Both the position numbers and the translations under genes were made by a program. A DNA stretch of 64,000 nucleotides, taken from an uncultured Flavobacteriaceae bacterium (GTDB taxonomy: Bacteria > Bacteroidota > Bacteroidia > Flavobacteriales > Flavobacteriaceae). The notes under the pieces were generated by a model. It made no database searches and was not told where the DNA came from. It saw only the letters and a program-made list of their open reading frames with translations. The stretch covers positions 24,226-88,225 of the forward strand of contig CALKOU010000012.1 in NCBI GenBank assembly GCA_938092005.1. The letters are read 5' to 3'. Of this stretch, positions 35,505 through 44,701 are shown piece after piece (positions within the stretch are counted from its first letter, which is position 1; each line of letters opens with the position of its first letter).

Positions 35505-35610
35505 ACGGAAATTTAAGCGGCAAAAGTAGGGGAATTAAGATGAAATTCTTTGTCATGGTGCAATTAACCTTGTTTTTTAATATGTAGTACTTTAGCAAAA
35601 ATTAAATCGG

Positions 35611-37464
35611 ATGAATCTACTTTCGGTAGAAGGTATTTCAAAAGCATATGGGGAACGGGTCATTTTTGAACCCCTATCCTTTGGGATCAGCAAGGGGCAA
35701 AAGATTGCGTTAATTGCCAAAAACGGAAGTGGAAAAACGACCATTTTAAAAATTATTGCCCAGCAGGACACTCCCGATTCGGGTCAGGTCAACTTCCGAA
35801 AGGGAACTCAAGTATCTTACCTTCCTCAAGATCCCGTTTTAGACCCTCACAAAACAGTAGAAGAAATTATCTTGGAATCGGGAAATCACGTTTTGGAAGT
35901 CATTGCCGACTACGAAAAGGCCTTGCAAAACCCCGAGGATGCCGAACACTATCAAAAGGCGTTTGAGGCCATGGAGCAACACCAAGCCTGGGATTTTGAA
36001 ACCCAATACAAACAGCTGTTGAGCAAACTAAAACTAGACGATCTGAGCCTTAAAGCCAGTGCGTTGTCTGGAGGACAAAAAAAGCGACTTGCACTTTGTA
36101 TTGCGCTGCTTGAAAAACCAGATTTACTTATCCTAGATGAACCAACCAATCATCTTGACTTAGAAATGATTGAGTGGCTAGAAGCCTATTTTATCAAAGA
36201 AAAACTAACCCTGTTGATGGTCACCCACGACCGTTATTTTCTTGAGCGGGTTTGTAATGAAATCATTGAGCTCGATAATGGAAAATTGTTTAGCTACAAA
36301 GGAAGCTATTCCTATTTTTTAGAAAAACGTGCCGCACGTATAGAGCAGCTTGAAACCGAAGCGCACAAAGCCAAGCGCCATTTCACCAAAGAGCTGGAGT
36401 GGATGCGTCGTCAGCCTAAAGCGCGAACGACCAAGTCCAAATCTAGAATTGATGATTTTAAAAAAATCAAAGCGAAAGCACAGCAGCGAAGAAACGAACA
36501 CGAAGTACAGCTGGAAATCAATATGGAGCGTTTAGGCTCCAAAATGATTGAAATGCATCGGGTATCCAAATCCTTTGGAGACAAGGTGATTCTTCAGGGA
36601 TTTGATTATAATTTTCAGCGCAACGATCGAATTGGAATTATTGGCAACAACGGAACAGGAAAATCTACCTTTCTCAAGCTCCTTACCAATACCATCAAAC
36701 CCGATGGTGGAAAAATTGTTTGGGGAGACACGCTTAAGTTTGGCTATTATACCCAAGAAGGAATAAAAGTTAAACCCGATCAAAAGGTCATTGAAGTCAT
36801 TCAAGAGTTTGGGGAATTTATACCCCTCAAAAAAGGACGTAAAATTTCTGCTCAACAGCTACTTGAACGTTTTTTGTTTGACCGTAAAAAACAGTATGAC
36901 TTTGTGGAAAAGCTTAGTGGAGGCGAGCGAAAACGGCTGTATCTGTGTACCGTGCTGATACAAAACCCAAACTTCATCATTTTAGACGAGCCCACCAATG
37001 ATTTGGATATCGTCACTCTGAATGTGCTAGAAAATTTCCTGTTGGATTTTCCCGGCTGTTTGATTGTCGTTTCCCACGACCGCTATTTTATGGATAAAAT
37101 TGTGGATCATCTTTTTGTCTTTAGAGGTAAAGGAAAAATTGAAGATTTCCCTGGGAACTATTCCGATTTTAGAGCCTATGATGGGCTTACAACAACCTCC
37201 GAAACCCCAAAAAAGAAAGTAAAAGCGGACTGGAAAAACAAGACAGAAAACAAACCGTCAAACGAAGAACAACGTGCGCTAAAAAAACTGGAAAAAGAAA
37301 TTGCTGCCCTAGAGGCGGAAAAAGAAAACATACAACATCAATTTACGGACGGGACGCTATCACCAGAAGACATCAAAGCTCTTTCCATTGAACTAACATC
37401 TGTAGAAAAAGCCTTGGAAGCCAAAACCGATGCATGGCTAGAGCGCTCCCTCGCACTCGAATAA
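35611..37464 (+). CDS. ABC-F ribosome-associated ATPase (Uup-like)
   Basis: 617 residues with two ABC domains in one chain and no membrane segment: Walker A NGSGKTT and NNGTGKST, signatures LSGGQKKR and LSGGERKR, Walker B LLILDEPTNHLDLE and FIILDEPTNDLDIV, with the charged inter-domain linker of ABC-F proteins at about 235-310. The C-terminal end (about 530-617) is Lys/Glu-rich and forms a coiled coil, as in Uup. ABC-F proteins act on stalled or immature ribosomes. It stands alone between two SulP genes, with no obvious operon partner. Confidence 0.93.
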   Translation: MNLLSVEGISKAYGERVIFEPLSFGISKGQKIALIAKNGSGKTTILKIIAQQDTPDSGQVNFRKGTQVSYLPQDPVLDPHKTVEEIILESGNHVLEVIADYEKALQNPEDAEHYQKAFEAMEQHQAWDFETQYKQLLSKLKLDDLSLKASALSGGQKKRLALCIALLEKPDLLILDEPTNHLDLEMIEWLEAYFIKEKLTLLMVTHDRYFLERVCNEIIELDNGKLFSYKGSYSYFLEKRAARIEQLETEAHKAKRHFTKELEWMRRQPKARTTKSKSRIDDFKKIKAKAQQRRNEHEVQLEINMERLGSKMIEMHRVSKSFGDKVILQGFDYNFQRNDRIGIIGNNGTGKSTFLKLLTNTIKPDGGKIVWGDTLKFGYYTQEGIKVKPDQKVIEVIQEFGEFIPLKKGRKISAQQLLERFLFDRKKQYDFVEKLSGGERKRLYLCTVLIQNPNFIILDEPTNDLDIVTLNVLENFLLDFPGCLIVVSHDRYFMDKIVDHLFVFRGKGKIEDFPGNYSDFRAYDGLTTTSETPKKKVKADWKNKTENKPSNEEQRALKKLEKEIAALEAEKENIQHQFTDGTLSPEDIKALSIELTSVEKALEAKTDAWLERSLALE

Positions 37465-37511
37465 TACGGCTCATCCTTTAAAAAAAACAACCTTTTACAA
37501 GGCATTCTCTG

Positions 37512-37546
37512 TTTGATATATCCAACCGTAATAAATATTACTTTTG
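37512..37546 (+). promoter_or_regulatory. Promoter of the second SulP gene
   Basis: TTTG (37512-37515) and TACTTTTG (37539-37546) match the -33/-7 pattern with 23 bases between. The -7 box covers the TTG at 37544, so translation must start at the ATG at 37553 or 37556. Confidence 0.5.
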
Positions 37547-37552
37547 TGCTTT

Positions 37553-39274
37553 ATGATGAATCGTCTGTTTCCCATACTTTCTTGGTTACCAAATTATAAG
37601 AAAGAATACCTTAGTGCTGATATATCCGCTGGACTAACGCTTGGCATTATGCTTATCCCGCAAAGCATGGCGTATGCGATGATCGCAGGCTTACCGCCCG
37701 TTTATGGGTTATATGCCGCGCTAATGCCGCAATTGGTATATGCGCTAATGGGAACGTCACGCCACTTAAGCGTTGGGCCTGTTGCTATGGATTCGTTGCT
37801 GGTAGCTGCAGGACTGGGAGCGCTTTCTATAGTAGGGATTGACGAGTACATTGCCATGGCTATTTTGTTGGCCTTGTTTATGGGTGTGTTACAGCTTGCG
37901 CTTGGCTTATTGAAAATGGGGTTTTTGGTAAACTTTCTCTCCACGCCTGTTATTAGTGGCTTTACCTCCGCAGCTGCGGTTATAATTGGACTAAACCAAC
38001 TGAGTCATTTATTTGGGGTTGATATCCCACAAGCAAGTAAACTTCATGTATTGTTGGGTAGTGTTTGGGGCATCTTTAGTACGATTCACCCATATACCCT
38101 AGTTGTTGGTGGTAGTGCTATTCTGCTTATACTAGGTCTTCAGAAAATCAACAAGAAAATTCCGGCAGCACTTATTGTCGTTGTGCTTAGCATCGTGGGC
38201 GTATATGGTTTTAACCTCCACATGCAAGGGGTTTCGATAGTAGCAACTATCCCAAGTGGATTGCCTTCTTTTGAGATTCCTCAAATTACCATTGCTAGGC
38301 TACAAGAACTTTTTCCCATTGCGCTTACCCTAGCACTGATTGCCTTTATGGAGGCCATGTCGGTGGCAAAAGCCATCGCCAACAAACACCGTTATGAGGT
38401 AACACCAAACCAAGAACTTATTGCCTTGGGAACATCAAATATTGTAGGTGCTTTTTTTGCATCTTACCCTGCAACAGGCAGCTTTACCCGAACGGCTTTA
38501 AACGATTTAAACGGTGCAAGAACAGGGCTTACGGGCTTTATCAGTACGCTAATTATTGGCAGCACGCTTTTGTTTTTCACTCCTTTATTTTATTATTTGC
38601 CCAATGCCGTACTGGCAGCTGTAATTTTAGTTGCCGTTGTTGGGCTGGTTGACATCCACTACCCCATTCGTTTATTTCGCACCAAAAAAGATGAATTTTA
38701 CTTACTCCTATTCACTTTTTTGTTAACGCTTTTTGTGGGAATTATAGAAGGGATTTTGTTCGGTTCGTTACTCGCCTTGCTGCTATTGGTGTATCGAACA
38801 GCAAAACCGCATATTGCCGAACTTGGGAAAATTAAAGGAACTTCCTATTTCAAAAATAAAACAAGATTTGAGGAGGATGTGGAACATAATCCTGTGGTGC
38901 TTCTTATTCGATTTGATGCGCAGTTGTATTTTGGAAACAAGGATTATTTTAAAAATGAAGTTCATCGGATTGTTGCCGCCCAAGCGCAGCAGCCGAAGTT
39001 TATTATTATTAAGGCAGAGCCTATCAATTATATCGATAGCAGTGCCCTTATTATGCTGGAACAGCTGATTGAAGAGCTCCAACAGAAAGATATACAGGTC
39101 CTGTTTTCCGAAGTTATTGGGCCTACACGTGACATTATCATGAAATCCAATATTATAAGACTCGTTGGAAAGGCACACTTTTTTGTAGATACTGTAGATG
39201 CCTACGAATACGCCACTACTCAAAAATCGAAGAGTAGTTTACAAGAAAAAATTTCGCTTCAAACACAACGTTAA
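37553..39274 (+). CDS. SulP family anion permease with STAS domain
   Basis: 573 residues from ATG 37553 (37556 equally possible). Membrane part (about 20-420) with LTLGIMLIPQSMAYAMIAGLPPVYGLYAALMP, the SulP signature, and SYPATGSFTRTALNDLNGARTGL; then a STAS domain (about 445-555) with YIDSSALIMLEQL. This type is closer to the classic sulfate/bicarbonate SulP permeases than the copy at 33912. With the persulfide/rhodanese enzyme 65 bases downstream, sulfate or a related sulfur anion is a reasonable but unproven substrate. Confidence 0.9.
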   Translation: MMNRLFPILSWLPNYKKEYLSADISAGLTLGIMLIPQSMAYAMIAGLPPVYGLYAALMPQLVYALMGTSRHLSVGPVAMDSLLVAAGLGALSIVGIDEYIAMAILLALFMGVLQLALGLLKMGFLVNFLSTPVISGFTSAAAVIIGLNQLSHLFGVDIPQASKLHVLLGSVWGIFSTIHPYTLVVGGSAILLILGLQKINKKIPAALIVVVLSIVGVYGFNLHMQGVSIVATIPSGLPSFEIPQITIARLQELFPIALTLALIAFMEAMSVAKAIANKHRYEVTPNQELIALGTSNIVGAFFASYPATGSFTRTALNDLNGARTGLTGFISTLIIGSTLLFFTPLFYYLPNAVLAAVILVAVVGLVDIHYPIRLFRTKKDEFYLLLFTFLLTLFVGIIEGILFGSLLALLLLVYRTAKPHIAELGKIKGTSYFKNKTRFEEDVEHNPVVLLIRFDAQLYFGNKDYFKNEVHRIVAAQAQQPKFIIIKAEPINYIDSSALIMLEQLIEELQQKDIQVLFSEVIGPTRDIIMKSNIIRLVGKAHFFVDTVDAYEYATTQKSKSSLQEKISLQTQR

Positions 39275-39311
39275 CGAAGAATAGTCGTGATTTTAAACCG
39301 CTATAAAATTG

Positions 39312-39319
39312 TATTTTTG
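39312..39319 (+). promoter_or_regulatory. -7 box of the MBL-rhodanese gene
   Basis: TATTTTTG fits TAnnTTTG exactly, 20 bases before the ATG. The best -33 candidate is TTTT at 39291-39294, 17 bases upstream. Confidence 0.45.
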
Positions 39320-39339
39320 AAGACTAAATCGAACATCAT

Positions 39340-40749
39340 ATGAAAGTAGAACAGTTATATACAGGTTGTTTGGCGCAAGGCGCATATTATATTGAAAGCG
39401 ATGGGGAAGCAGCCATTATTGATCCGCTGCGTGAAACAACCCCGTACATGGAGCGTGCCAAGCGTGACAATGCTAAAATCAAATATGTGTTTGAAACCCA
39501 CTTTCATGCCGATTTTGTTAGCGGACATATTACTCTTTCCAAAAAAACGAATGCTCCTGTTGTTTTTGGTCCCAACGCAAATCCTGCTTTTGAAGCCATA
39601 ATTGCTACCGACAAACAGGTTTTCCCCATTGGGAAAGCACGTATTATCGTATTGCACACGCCTGGTCATACGATGGAAAGTACGACCTATTTACTACAAG
39701 ACGAAAACGGGAAAGACCATGCGATTTTTACTGGAGACACCCTGTTTTTAGGAGATGTTGGACGTCCCGACTTAGCGCAAAAAGGAAAAGACCTTACGCA
39801 AGAGCAACTTGCTGAAACCTTGTATGATAGTTTGCGAGAAAAAATCATGCCTTTAGCTGACGATGTTATTGTATATCCAGCTCATGGAGCGGGTTCTGCT
39901 TGTGGCAAAAACATGATGAAAGAAACGGTTGATACTCTCGGGAATCAGAAAAAAATGAACTATGCCCTTCGCGCAGACATGACCAAAGCAGCATTTGTAA
40001 AAGAAGTAACCGATGGGCTATTGCCACCTCCTGAGTACTTCCCCTTAAATGTTAAAATGAATAAAGAAGGGTACGCCGATCTAGAAGAAATTATAGAAAA
40101 GGGCACTCAAGCACTCTCGCCAGAGGCTTTTGAAATTGCCGCTAACGAAACAGGAGCTGTTGTTCTGGACGTTAGACATCAGGATGATTTTATCAAAGGG
40201 CATATTCCACGGTCTATTTTTATTGGGCTTGATGGTGGTTTTGCTCCTTGGGTAGGAACACTCATTGCCGATGTCAAGCTGCCTATTTTATTGGTGGCAG
40301 ACCCTGAACGCGTTGAGGAAGCCATCACACGCCTGTCACGCGTTGGGTTTGATCATTGTATTGGTTATCTAAAAGACGGGTTTGAAGCATGGCAAAAGAC
40401 TTCAAAAGAAACGGATACACTAACATCTGTTTCTGCCACAACGCTCAAAGCAAATCTCGAAAAAGAGGAAGTGCCTGTTTTTGATGTTCGCAAAGCATCT
40501 GAATATTATGCAGAACATATCCCTACTGCAGAAAACACGCCGCTTAGTTTTTTAAACCAGCATTTGGCCGCCTTTCCTTCAAACAAACCCTTCTACATAC
40601 ATTGTGCAGGAGGATACAGAAGTGTCATTGCTGCATCTATTCTAAAGAGTCGTGGCATACACAACATTATCGACATTGCAGGTGGTTTTAAAGCCATTAA
40701 AGAAAGTGGTGTCACGGTATCGGACTATGTATGTCCGTCTACATTATAA
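39340..40749 (+). CDS. Persulfide dioxygenase-like MBL protein with two rhodanese domains
   Basis: 469 residues. Metallo-beta-lactamase domain (about 1-240) of ETHE1 type: THFHADFVSGH, TPGHTMESTTY, TGDTLFLGDVGRPDL and YPAHGAGSACG supply the iron ligands. Two rhodanese domains follow. The first (about 265-355) has ADPE where the catalytic Cys belongs, so it is inactive; the second (about 370-465) keeps the active Cys422 in HCAGGYRS. Such fusions oxidise glutathione or other persulfides to sulfite and pass sulfane sulfur to an acceptor. Cytoplasmic. Its position after a SulP transporter suggests sulfide/persulfide detoxification coupled to anion movement. Confidence 0.88.
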   Translation: MKVEQLYTGCLAQGAYYIESDGEAAIIDPLRETTPYMERAKRDNAKIKYVFETHFHADFVSGHITLSKKTNAPVVFGPNANPAFEAIIATDKQVFPIGKARIIVLHTPGHTMESTTYLLQDENGKDHAIFTGDTLFLGDVGRPDLAQKGKDLTQEQLAETLYDSLREKIMPLADDVIVYPAHGAGSACGKNMMKETVDTLGNQKKMNYALRADMTKAAFVKEVTDGLLPPPEYFPLNVKMNKEGYADLEEIIEKGTQALSPEAFEIAANETGAVVLDVRHQDDFIKGHIPRSIFIGLDGGFAPWVGTLIADVKLPILLVADPERVEEAITRLSRVGFDHCIGYLKDGFEAWQKTSKETDTLTSVSATTLKANLEKEEVPVFDVRKASEYYAEHIPTAENTPLSFLNQHLAAFPSNKPFYIHCAGGYRSVIAASILKSRGIHNIIDIAGGFKAIKESGVTVSDYVCPSTL

Positions 40750-40855
40750 GCATTTATACAGGCTAAATATTAGGTTGCATTCCCAATTGATTTGACCAAT
40801 AGTGCTTCAGGCTCTCTGGTAAAAGCTACGATACACTCAAAAACAAAAAAAATAC

Positions 40856-40863
40856 TATATTTG
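40856..40863 (+). promoter_or_regulatory. -7 box upstream of the 40987 gene
   Basis: TATATTTG fits TAnnTTTG exactly, giving a leader of roughly 115 bases, long for this genome, in which a hairpin lies. No -33 TTTG seen. Confidence 0.4.
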
Positions 40864-40894
40864 TTTTTGTCGTGGTTTTTAGGGCTCCGTCTAA

Positions 40895-40930
40895 CGCAAC
40901 AATAATGCCTTTGAATAAAAGGACGTTGCG
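40895..40930 (+). promoter_or_regulatory. Two-part hairpin in mRNA leader
   Basis: Outer stem CGCAAC/GTTGCG (40895-40900, 40925-40930) encloses inner stem CCTTT/AAAGG (40908-40912, 40918-40922). It lies in the predicted leader of the 40987 gene, about 57 bases before the ATG. No known riboswitch was recognised. Confidence 0.35.
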
Positions 40931-40986
40931 ATATAGAAATTACCTCTGATACATGACCGTTTTAACGAACCCCAAAACCCCAAGTA

Positions 40987-43900
40987 ATGACCTATTCAAC
41001 AAAGGCCTTTGTCTCTATTGTACTACTCCTTTTTTTAAGTGCATGTGCGACACACAACGCTCAATTTGCGGCAAATAATAAAATAACAAAACCGTTTACG
41101 AACGAAAAAGAAATCGAGCATTCGTTTTATCTCATTGGCGATGCTGGAAATGCTCCTATAGGCACAACTACTACAGCTCTAAAAGCATTTAAATCAGCAC
41201 TAAAAAAAGCACCTGAAAATAGTACAGCAATCTTTTTAGGAGATAATATTTATCCAAACGGATTTCCAAAAAAAGAACACAAAGACATCGCTTTTGCCAA
41301 GCACCAAATGAGGGTGCAAATAGCTGCTGTTAGCGACTTTAAGGGAGAAACTCTTTTTTTACCAGGAAATCATGATTGGTACAGCGGGTTAAAAGGACTA
41401 AAGCGTCAAGAAAAATATATAGAAAACGCCATAGGTAAAAATACTTTTTTACCCGAAGATGGCTGTCCCATTGCAAAAATTCATGTGAGTGACGAAATAG
41501 AATTGATTCTTATAGACAGTGAATGGTATATTACCAACTGGGATCATCATCCAACAATAAATGATGATTGTGAAATCAAAACACGAACACGCTTTTTTGA
41601 TGAATTTGCAAGCCTTATTAAAAAAGCACGTGGAAAGACAACTATCATTGCCATGCACCACCCTATGTTTACCAATGGTCCTCATGGCGGGAAGTACTCT
41701 TTTGGTAGTCACTTGACACCAATTCCTGTGCTGGGAACACTAAAAAATATCATTCGAAAAACAGCTGGCATTTCTTCTACAGACTTACAGCACAAACGCT
41801 ATAGTGAACTCAAAAAACGCTTGGTTACCCTTGCGCAACACAACGAAAAAGTCGTTTTTATTTCGGGGCATGACCACAGTTTACAGTATTTAGTACAAGA
41901 TAATTTACGTCAAATTATAAGTGGTTCTGGGTCCAAAGTTTCTGCAACCCGAAATACAGGTGGCGGACAATTTTCCTATGGGCATTCAGGATATGTGCGT
42001 TTAGATGTGTTTAAAAACGGAGCATCACACGTGCGGTTCTATTCAGCAACAGACAACAAAATAGTTTTTCAAACAGCGGTTTTACCACCCAATAAAAAAG
42101 AAATTACGACACCTTATCCAGCACAATTTCCAGAAAAAGTATCCGCCTCAATCTATACTGAAGCGGAAACTGACAAGTCAAAATTCCACTCCTTTTTGTG
42201 GGGTGAGCGTTATCGCAACTATTACAGCACTAAAGTTTCAGCACCGACCGTAGATTTAGACACCTTGTATGGTGGATTAAAGCCTGTTCGTAAAGGAGGG
42301 GGAAATCAATCAAAATCATTACGGTTGGAAGACAAAAATGGTGCGCAATATGTAATGCGTGCATTGCGAAAGCAAGCGTTGCAATACTTGCAAGCAGTAC
42401 TGTTCAAAGATCAGTATATCGAAGGTCAATTTGATGATACCAAAACGGAAGATTTAATCCTGGATGTTTTTGCGGGTTCACACCCTTATGCTCCTTTTAC
42501 CATTGGAACGCTATCTGATGCTGTTGGGGTGTACCACACAAATCCAAAACTGTATTATATCCCCAAACAAAATGCCTTGGGACACTTCAATGATACGTTT
42601 GGAAATGAATTATACATGATTGAAGAACACACCTCATCTGGTCACAGCAATCAAGCTAGTTTTGGATTTCAAGACAAGCTATTAAGTACAGAGGATATGA
42701 TGAAAAAGATTCATAAAGACGAAGACATTGTCATCGATGAAGCGGCGTATATCCGAGCGCGATTGTTTGATATGCTCATAGGTGATTGGGATAGGCACCA
42801 AGACCAATGGCGTTGGATAGCCTTTAAGGAAAATGGTAAAAAAGTATACCGGCCTATGCCTCGTGATCGTGATCAGGCCTTTTCCATTATGTCTGATGGA
42901 TTTTTGTTGGGAACGGCTGTAAAACTCATGCCCACAGCACGAGTTTTACGCAAATACGACGATGACTTGGTCGATGTAAAAGGCGTTAACATAGAGCCTT
43001 ATCCGCTCGACATGGAATTGATTCAGCAAGCTGGAAAAGAGGTATGGGATGCACAAGTAAAGCGTATTCAAGAAGGGCTTACAAACGCTGTGATTGACGC
43101 TGCTTTTTTAAACGTTCCAAAAGAAGTGCGTGATGAAACAGTAGATGAAATCAAAAGAAAACTTCAAGCTAGGCGTGGGAATCTCCAAAAAATAGCAAAT
43201 CGATATTATACGTTAGTAAATAAATTGGCTGTTATAAAAGGGACAAATAAAAAAGATTGGTTTGATATAGAACGGCTACATGATGGGTCTACAAAGGTAA
43301 CGGCATATCGTATTAAAAAAGGGGGAAAAGGAGAACGCTTTCACGAACGAACATACCTAAAAAAGGAAACTAAAGAACTATGGATATACGCATTAGATGA
43401 TGACGATGTTTTCAATGTGTTTGGCCAAAAAAATGGGGGTATCAAGGTACGTTTGATTGGTGGTCAAAACAACGACACATATGATATTCAAGCAGGGAAA
43501 AAAGTAACTTTCTATGATTATAAGTCTAAAAAAAATACGGTTATTACGAATAGTGGAACGAAACGTTTTAGAGACCATTACGAAACAAACGTATACGACT
43601 ACAAAAAGCTAAAAAACAGTACCGATCAATTGGTTCCCATCATAAGTTCTAATCCTGATGACGGGTTTAAAATTGGCGCAAAGAATACGTTTACTAGCTA
43701 TGGGTTTGAACGAAATCCGTTTACTTCACAACACACTATTTCAGGAGCGTACTATTTTGCAACCGAAGGATATGAATTGGTATATCGTGGTGAATTTGCC
43801 AATATCATCGGTGATGCAAATGTAGCTTTGGATGTGCAATTCAACAGTCCAAACTATGCCGTGAACTTTTTTGGTTTTGGAAATGAAACATTAAATCATG

Positions 43901-44676
43901 AGGCAGACATCCATGATGGTATTGAGGTAGATCTTGATTATAACAGAGTGAAAATTCGCACGCTAAGTATTGCGCCTTCCTTCATTTGGCGTGGACAATT
44001 GGGGGCACAACTCACAGCTGGATTTATATATGAATCCAATGAAGTGGAGCGCACAACAGGTCGGTTTTTGGAAGCTAATTTTCCAGCAAGTGATGCATTG
44101 TTTGACAAGCAAGACTTTTATGGACTAGATGCAACATATCACTACAAAAATGTAGACCATGATGCTTTTCCAACCTTAGGAATGGAAGTGCATTTGAAAA
44201 CCGGTTATAAAAACAACGTGGACACTTCAAAGGGCTTTGGGTACATCATTCCCGAGTGGAGTATCGATCACAAACTAATCTCTAGTGGAAAACTCGTGTT
44301 AGCCACTAAATTTAGAGGGCATCTAAATTTAGGTGACGATTATGCGTTTTACCAAGGAGCAAGCTTAGGTGCTGAAAACGGTTTGCGAGGGTACAGAAAT
44401 CAACGTTTTACGGGCAAACAAGCGTTTGTTCAAAGCACAGACATTCGATGGAATCTACGTAATGTTAGAACCAACATATTACCAATGCAAGTTGGTGTAT
44501 TTGGCGGGTTTGATTATGGTCGTGTTTGGGTGGACAACGATACTTCAAAAAAGTGGAACAACTCAATTGGTGGTGGATTTTGGGTCAATGCTGCTGATAT
44601 GCTAAGCGCACGGTTTTCATTATTTAATTCAAATGATGGTGCGCGATTTGCATTTGGCGTTGGGTTTAGGTTCTAA
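40987..44676 (+). CDS. Metallophosphoesterase / kinase-like / Omp85-like barrel fusion
   Basis: 1229 residues with a lipoprotein-like signal (LLFLSACATH). Residues about 45-360 are a calcineurin-type phosphoesterase with all metal motifs: GDAGN, GDNIYPNG, GNHDWYSG, MHHPMF and SGHDHSL. Residues about 430-730 contain GGGNQSKSLRLEDKNGAQYV with a downstream Arg/Lys, LFDMLIGDWDRHQDQW (Asp602-Arg-His604) and PMPRDRDQAF (Asp627, Asp629), a layout recalling secreted kinases of the HipA/Fam20 type. Residues about 870-1229 form an Omp85/BamA-like outer-membrane barrel with GLRGYRNQRFTG and a terminal Phe. Related long proteins are often annotated only as metallophosphoesterase. The role is unknown; the kinase reading is inference. 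Confidence 0.75.
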   Translation: MTYSTKAFVSIVLLLFLSACATHNAQFAANNKITKPFTNEKEIEHSFYLIGDAGNAPIGTTTTALKAFKSALKKAPENSTAIFLGDNIYPNGFPKKEHKDIAFAKHQMRVQIAAVSDFKGETLFLPGNHDWYSGLKGLKRQEKYIENAIGKNTFLPEDGCPIAKIHVSDEIELILIDSEWYITNWDHHPTINDDCEIKTRTRFFDEFASLIKKARGKTTIIAMHHPMFTNGPHGGKYSFGSHLTPIPVLGTLKNIIRKTAGISSTDLQHKRYSELKKRLVTLAQHNEKVVFISGHDHSLQYLVQDNLRQIISGSGSKVSATRNTGGGQFSYGHSGYVRLDVFKNGASHVRFYSATDNKIVFQTAVLPPNKKEITTPYPAQFPEKVSASIYTEAETDKSKFHSFLWGERYRNYYSTKVSAPTVDLDTLYGGLKPVRKGGGNQSKSLRLEDKNGAQYVMRALRKQALQYLQAVLFKDQYIEGQFDDTKTEDLILDVFAGSHPYAPFTIGTLSDAVGVYHTNPKLYYIPKQNALGHFNDTFGNELYMIEEHTSSGHSNQASFGFQDKLLSTEDMMKKIHKDEDIVIDEAAYIRARLFDMLIGDWDRHQDQWRWIAFKENGKKVYRPMPRDRDQAFSIMSDGFLLGTAVKLMPTARVLRKYDDDLVDVKGVNIEPYPLDMELIQQAGKEVWDAQVKRIQEGLTNAVIDAAFLNVPKEVRDETVDEIKRKLQARRGNLQKIANRYYTLVNKLAVIKGTNKKDWFDIERLHDGSTKVTAYRIKKGGKGERFHERTYLKKETKELWIYALDDDDVFNVFGQKNGGIKVRLIGGQNNDTYDIQAGKKVTFYDYKSKKNTVITNSGTKRFRDHYETNVYDYKKLKNSTDQLVPIISSNPDDGFKIGAKNTFTSYGFERNPFTSQHTISGAYYFATEGYELVYRGEFANIIGDANVALDVQFNSPNYAVNFFGFGNETLNHEADIHDGIEVDLDYNRVKIRTLSIAPSFIWRGQLGAQLTAGFIYESNEVERTTGRFLEANFPASDALFDKQDFYGLDATYHYKNVDHDAFPTLGMEVHLKTGYKNNVDTSKGFGYIIPEWSIDHKLISSGKLVLATKFRGHLNLGDDYAFYQGASLGAENGLRGYRNQRFTGKQAFVQSTDIRWNLRNVRTNILPMQVGVFGGFDYGRVWVDNDTSKKWNNSIGGGFWVNAADMLSARFSLFNSNDGARFAFGVGFRF

Positions 44677-44701
44677 AAAACAACATGTTAAATCTCTAAT
44701 T

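Noticed and set aside
38783..39223. 146-codon minus-strand frame inside the second SulP gene
   Set aside because: Lies antisense to the conserved STAS domain; no signal, motif or promoter.
33912..39274. Two SulP genes as products of one recent duplication
   Set aside because: The proteins share only family motifs and differ in length and orientation, so they are old paralogues.
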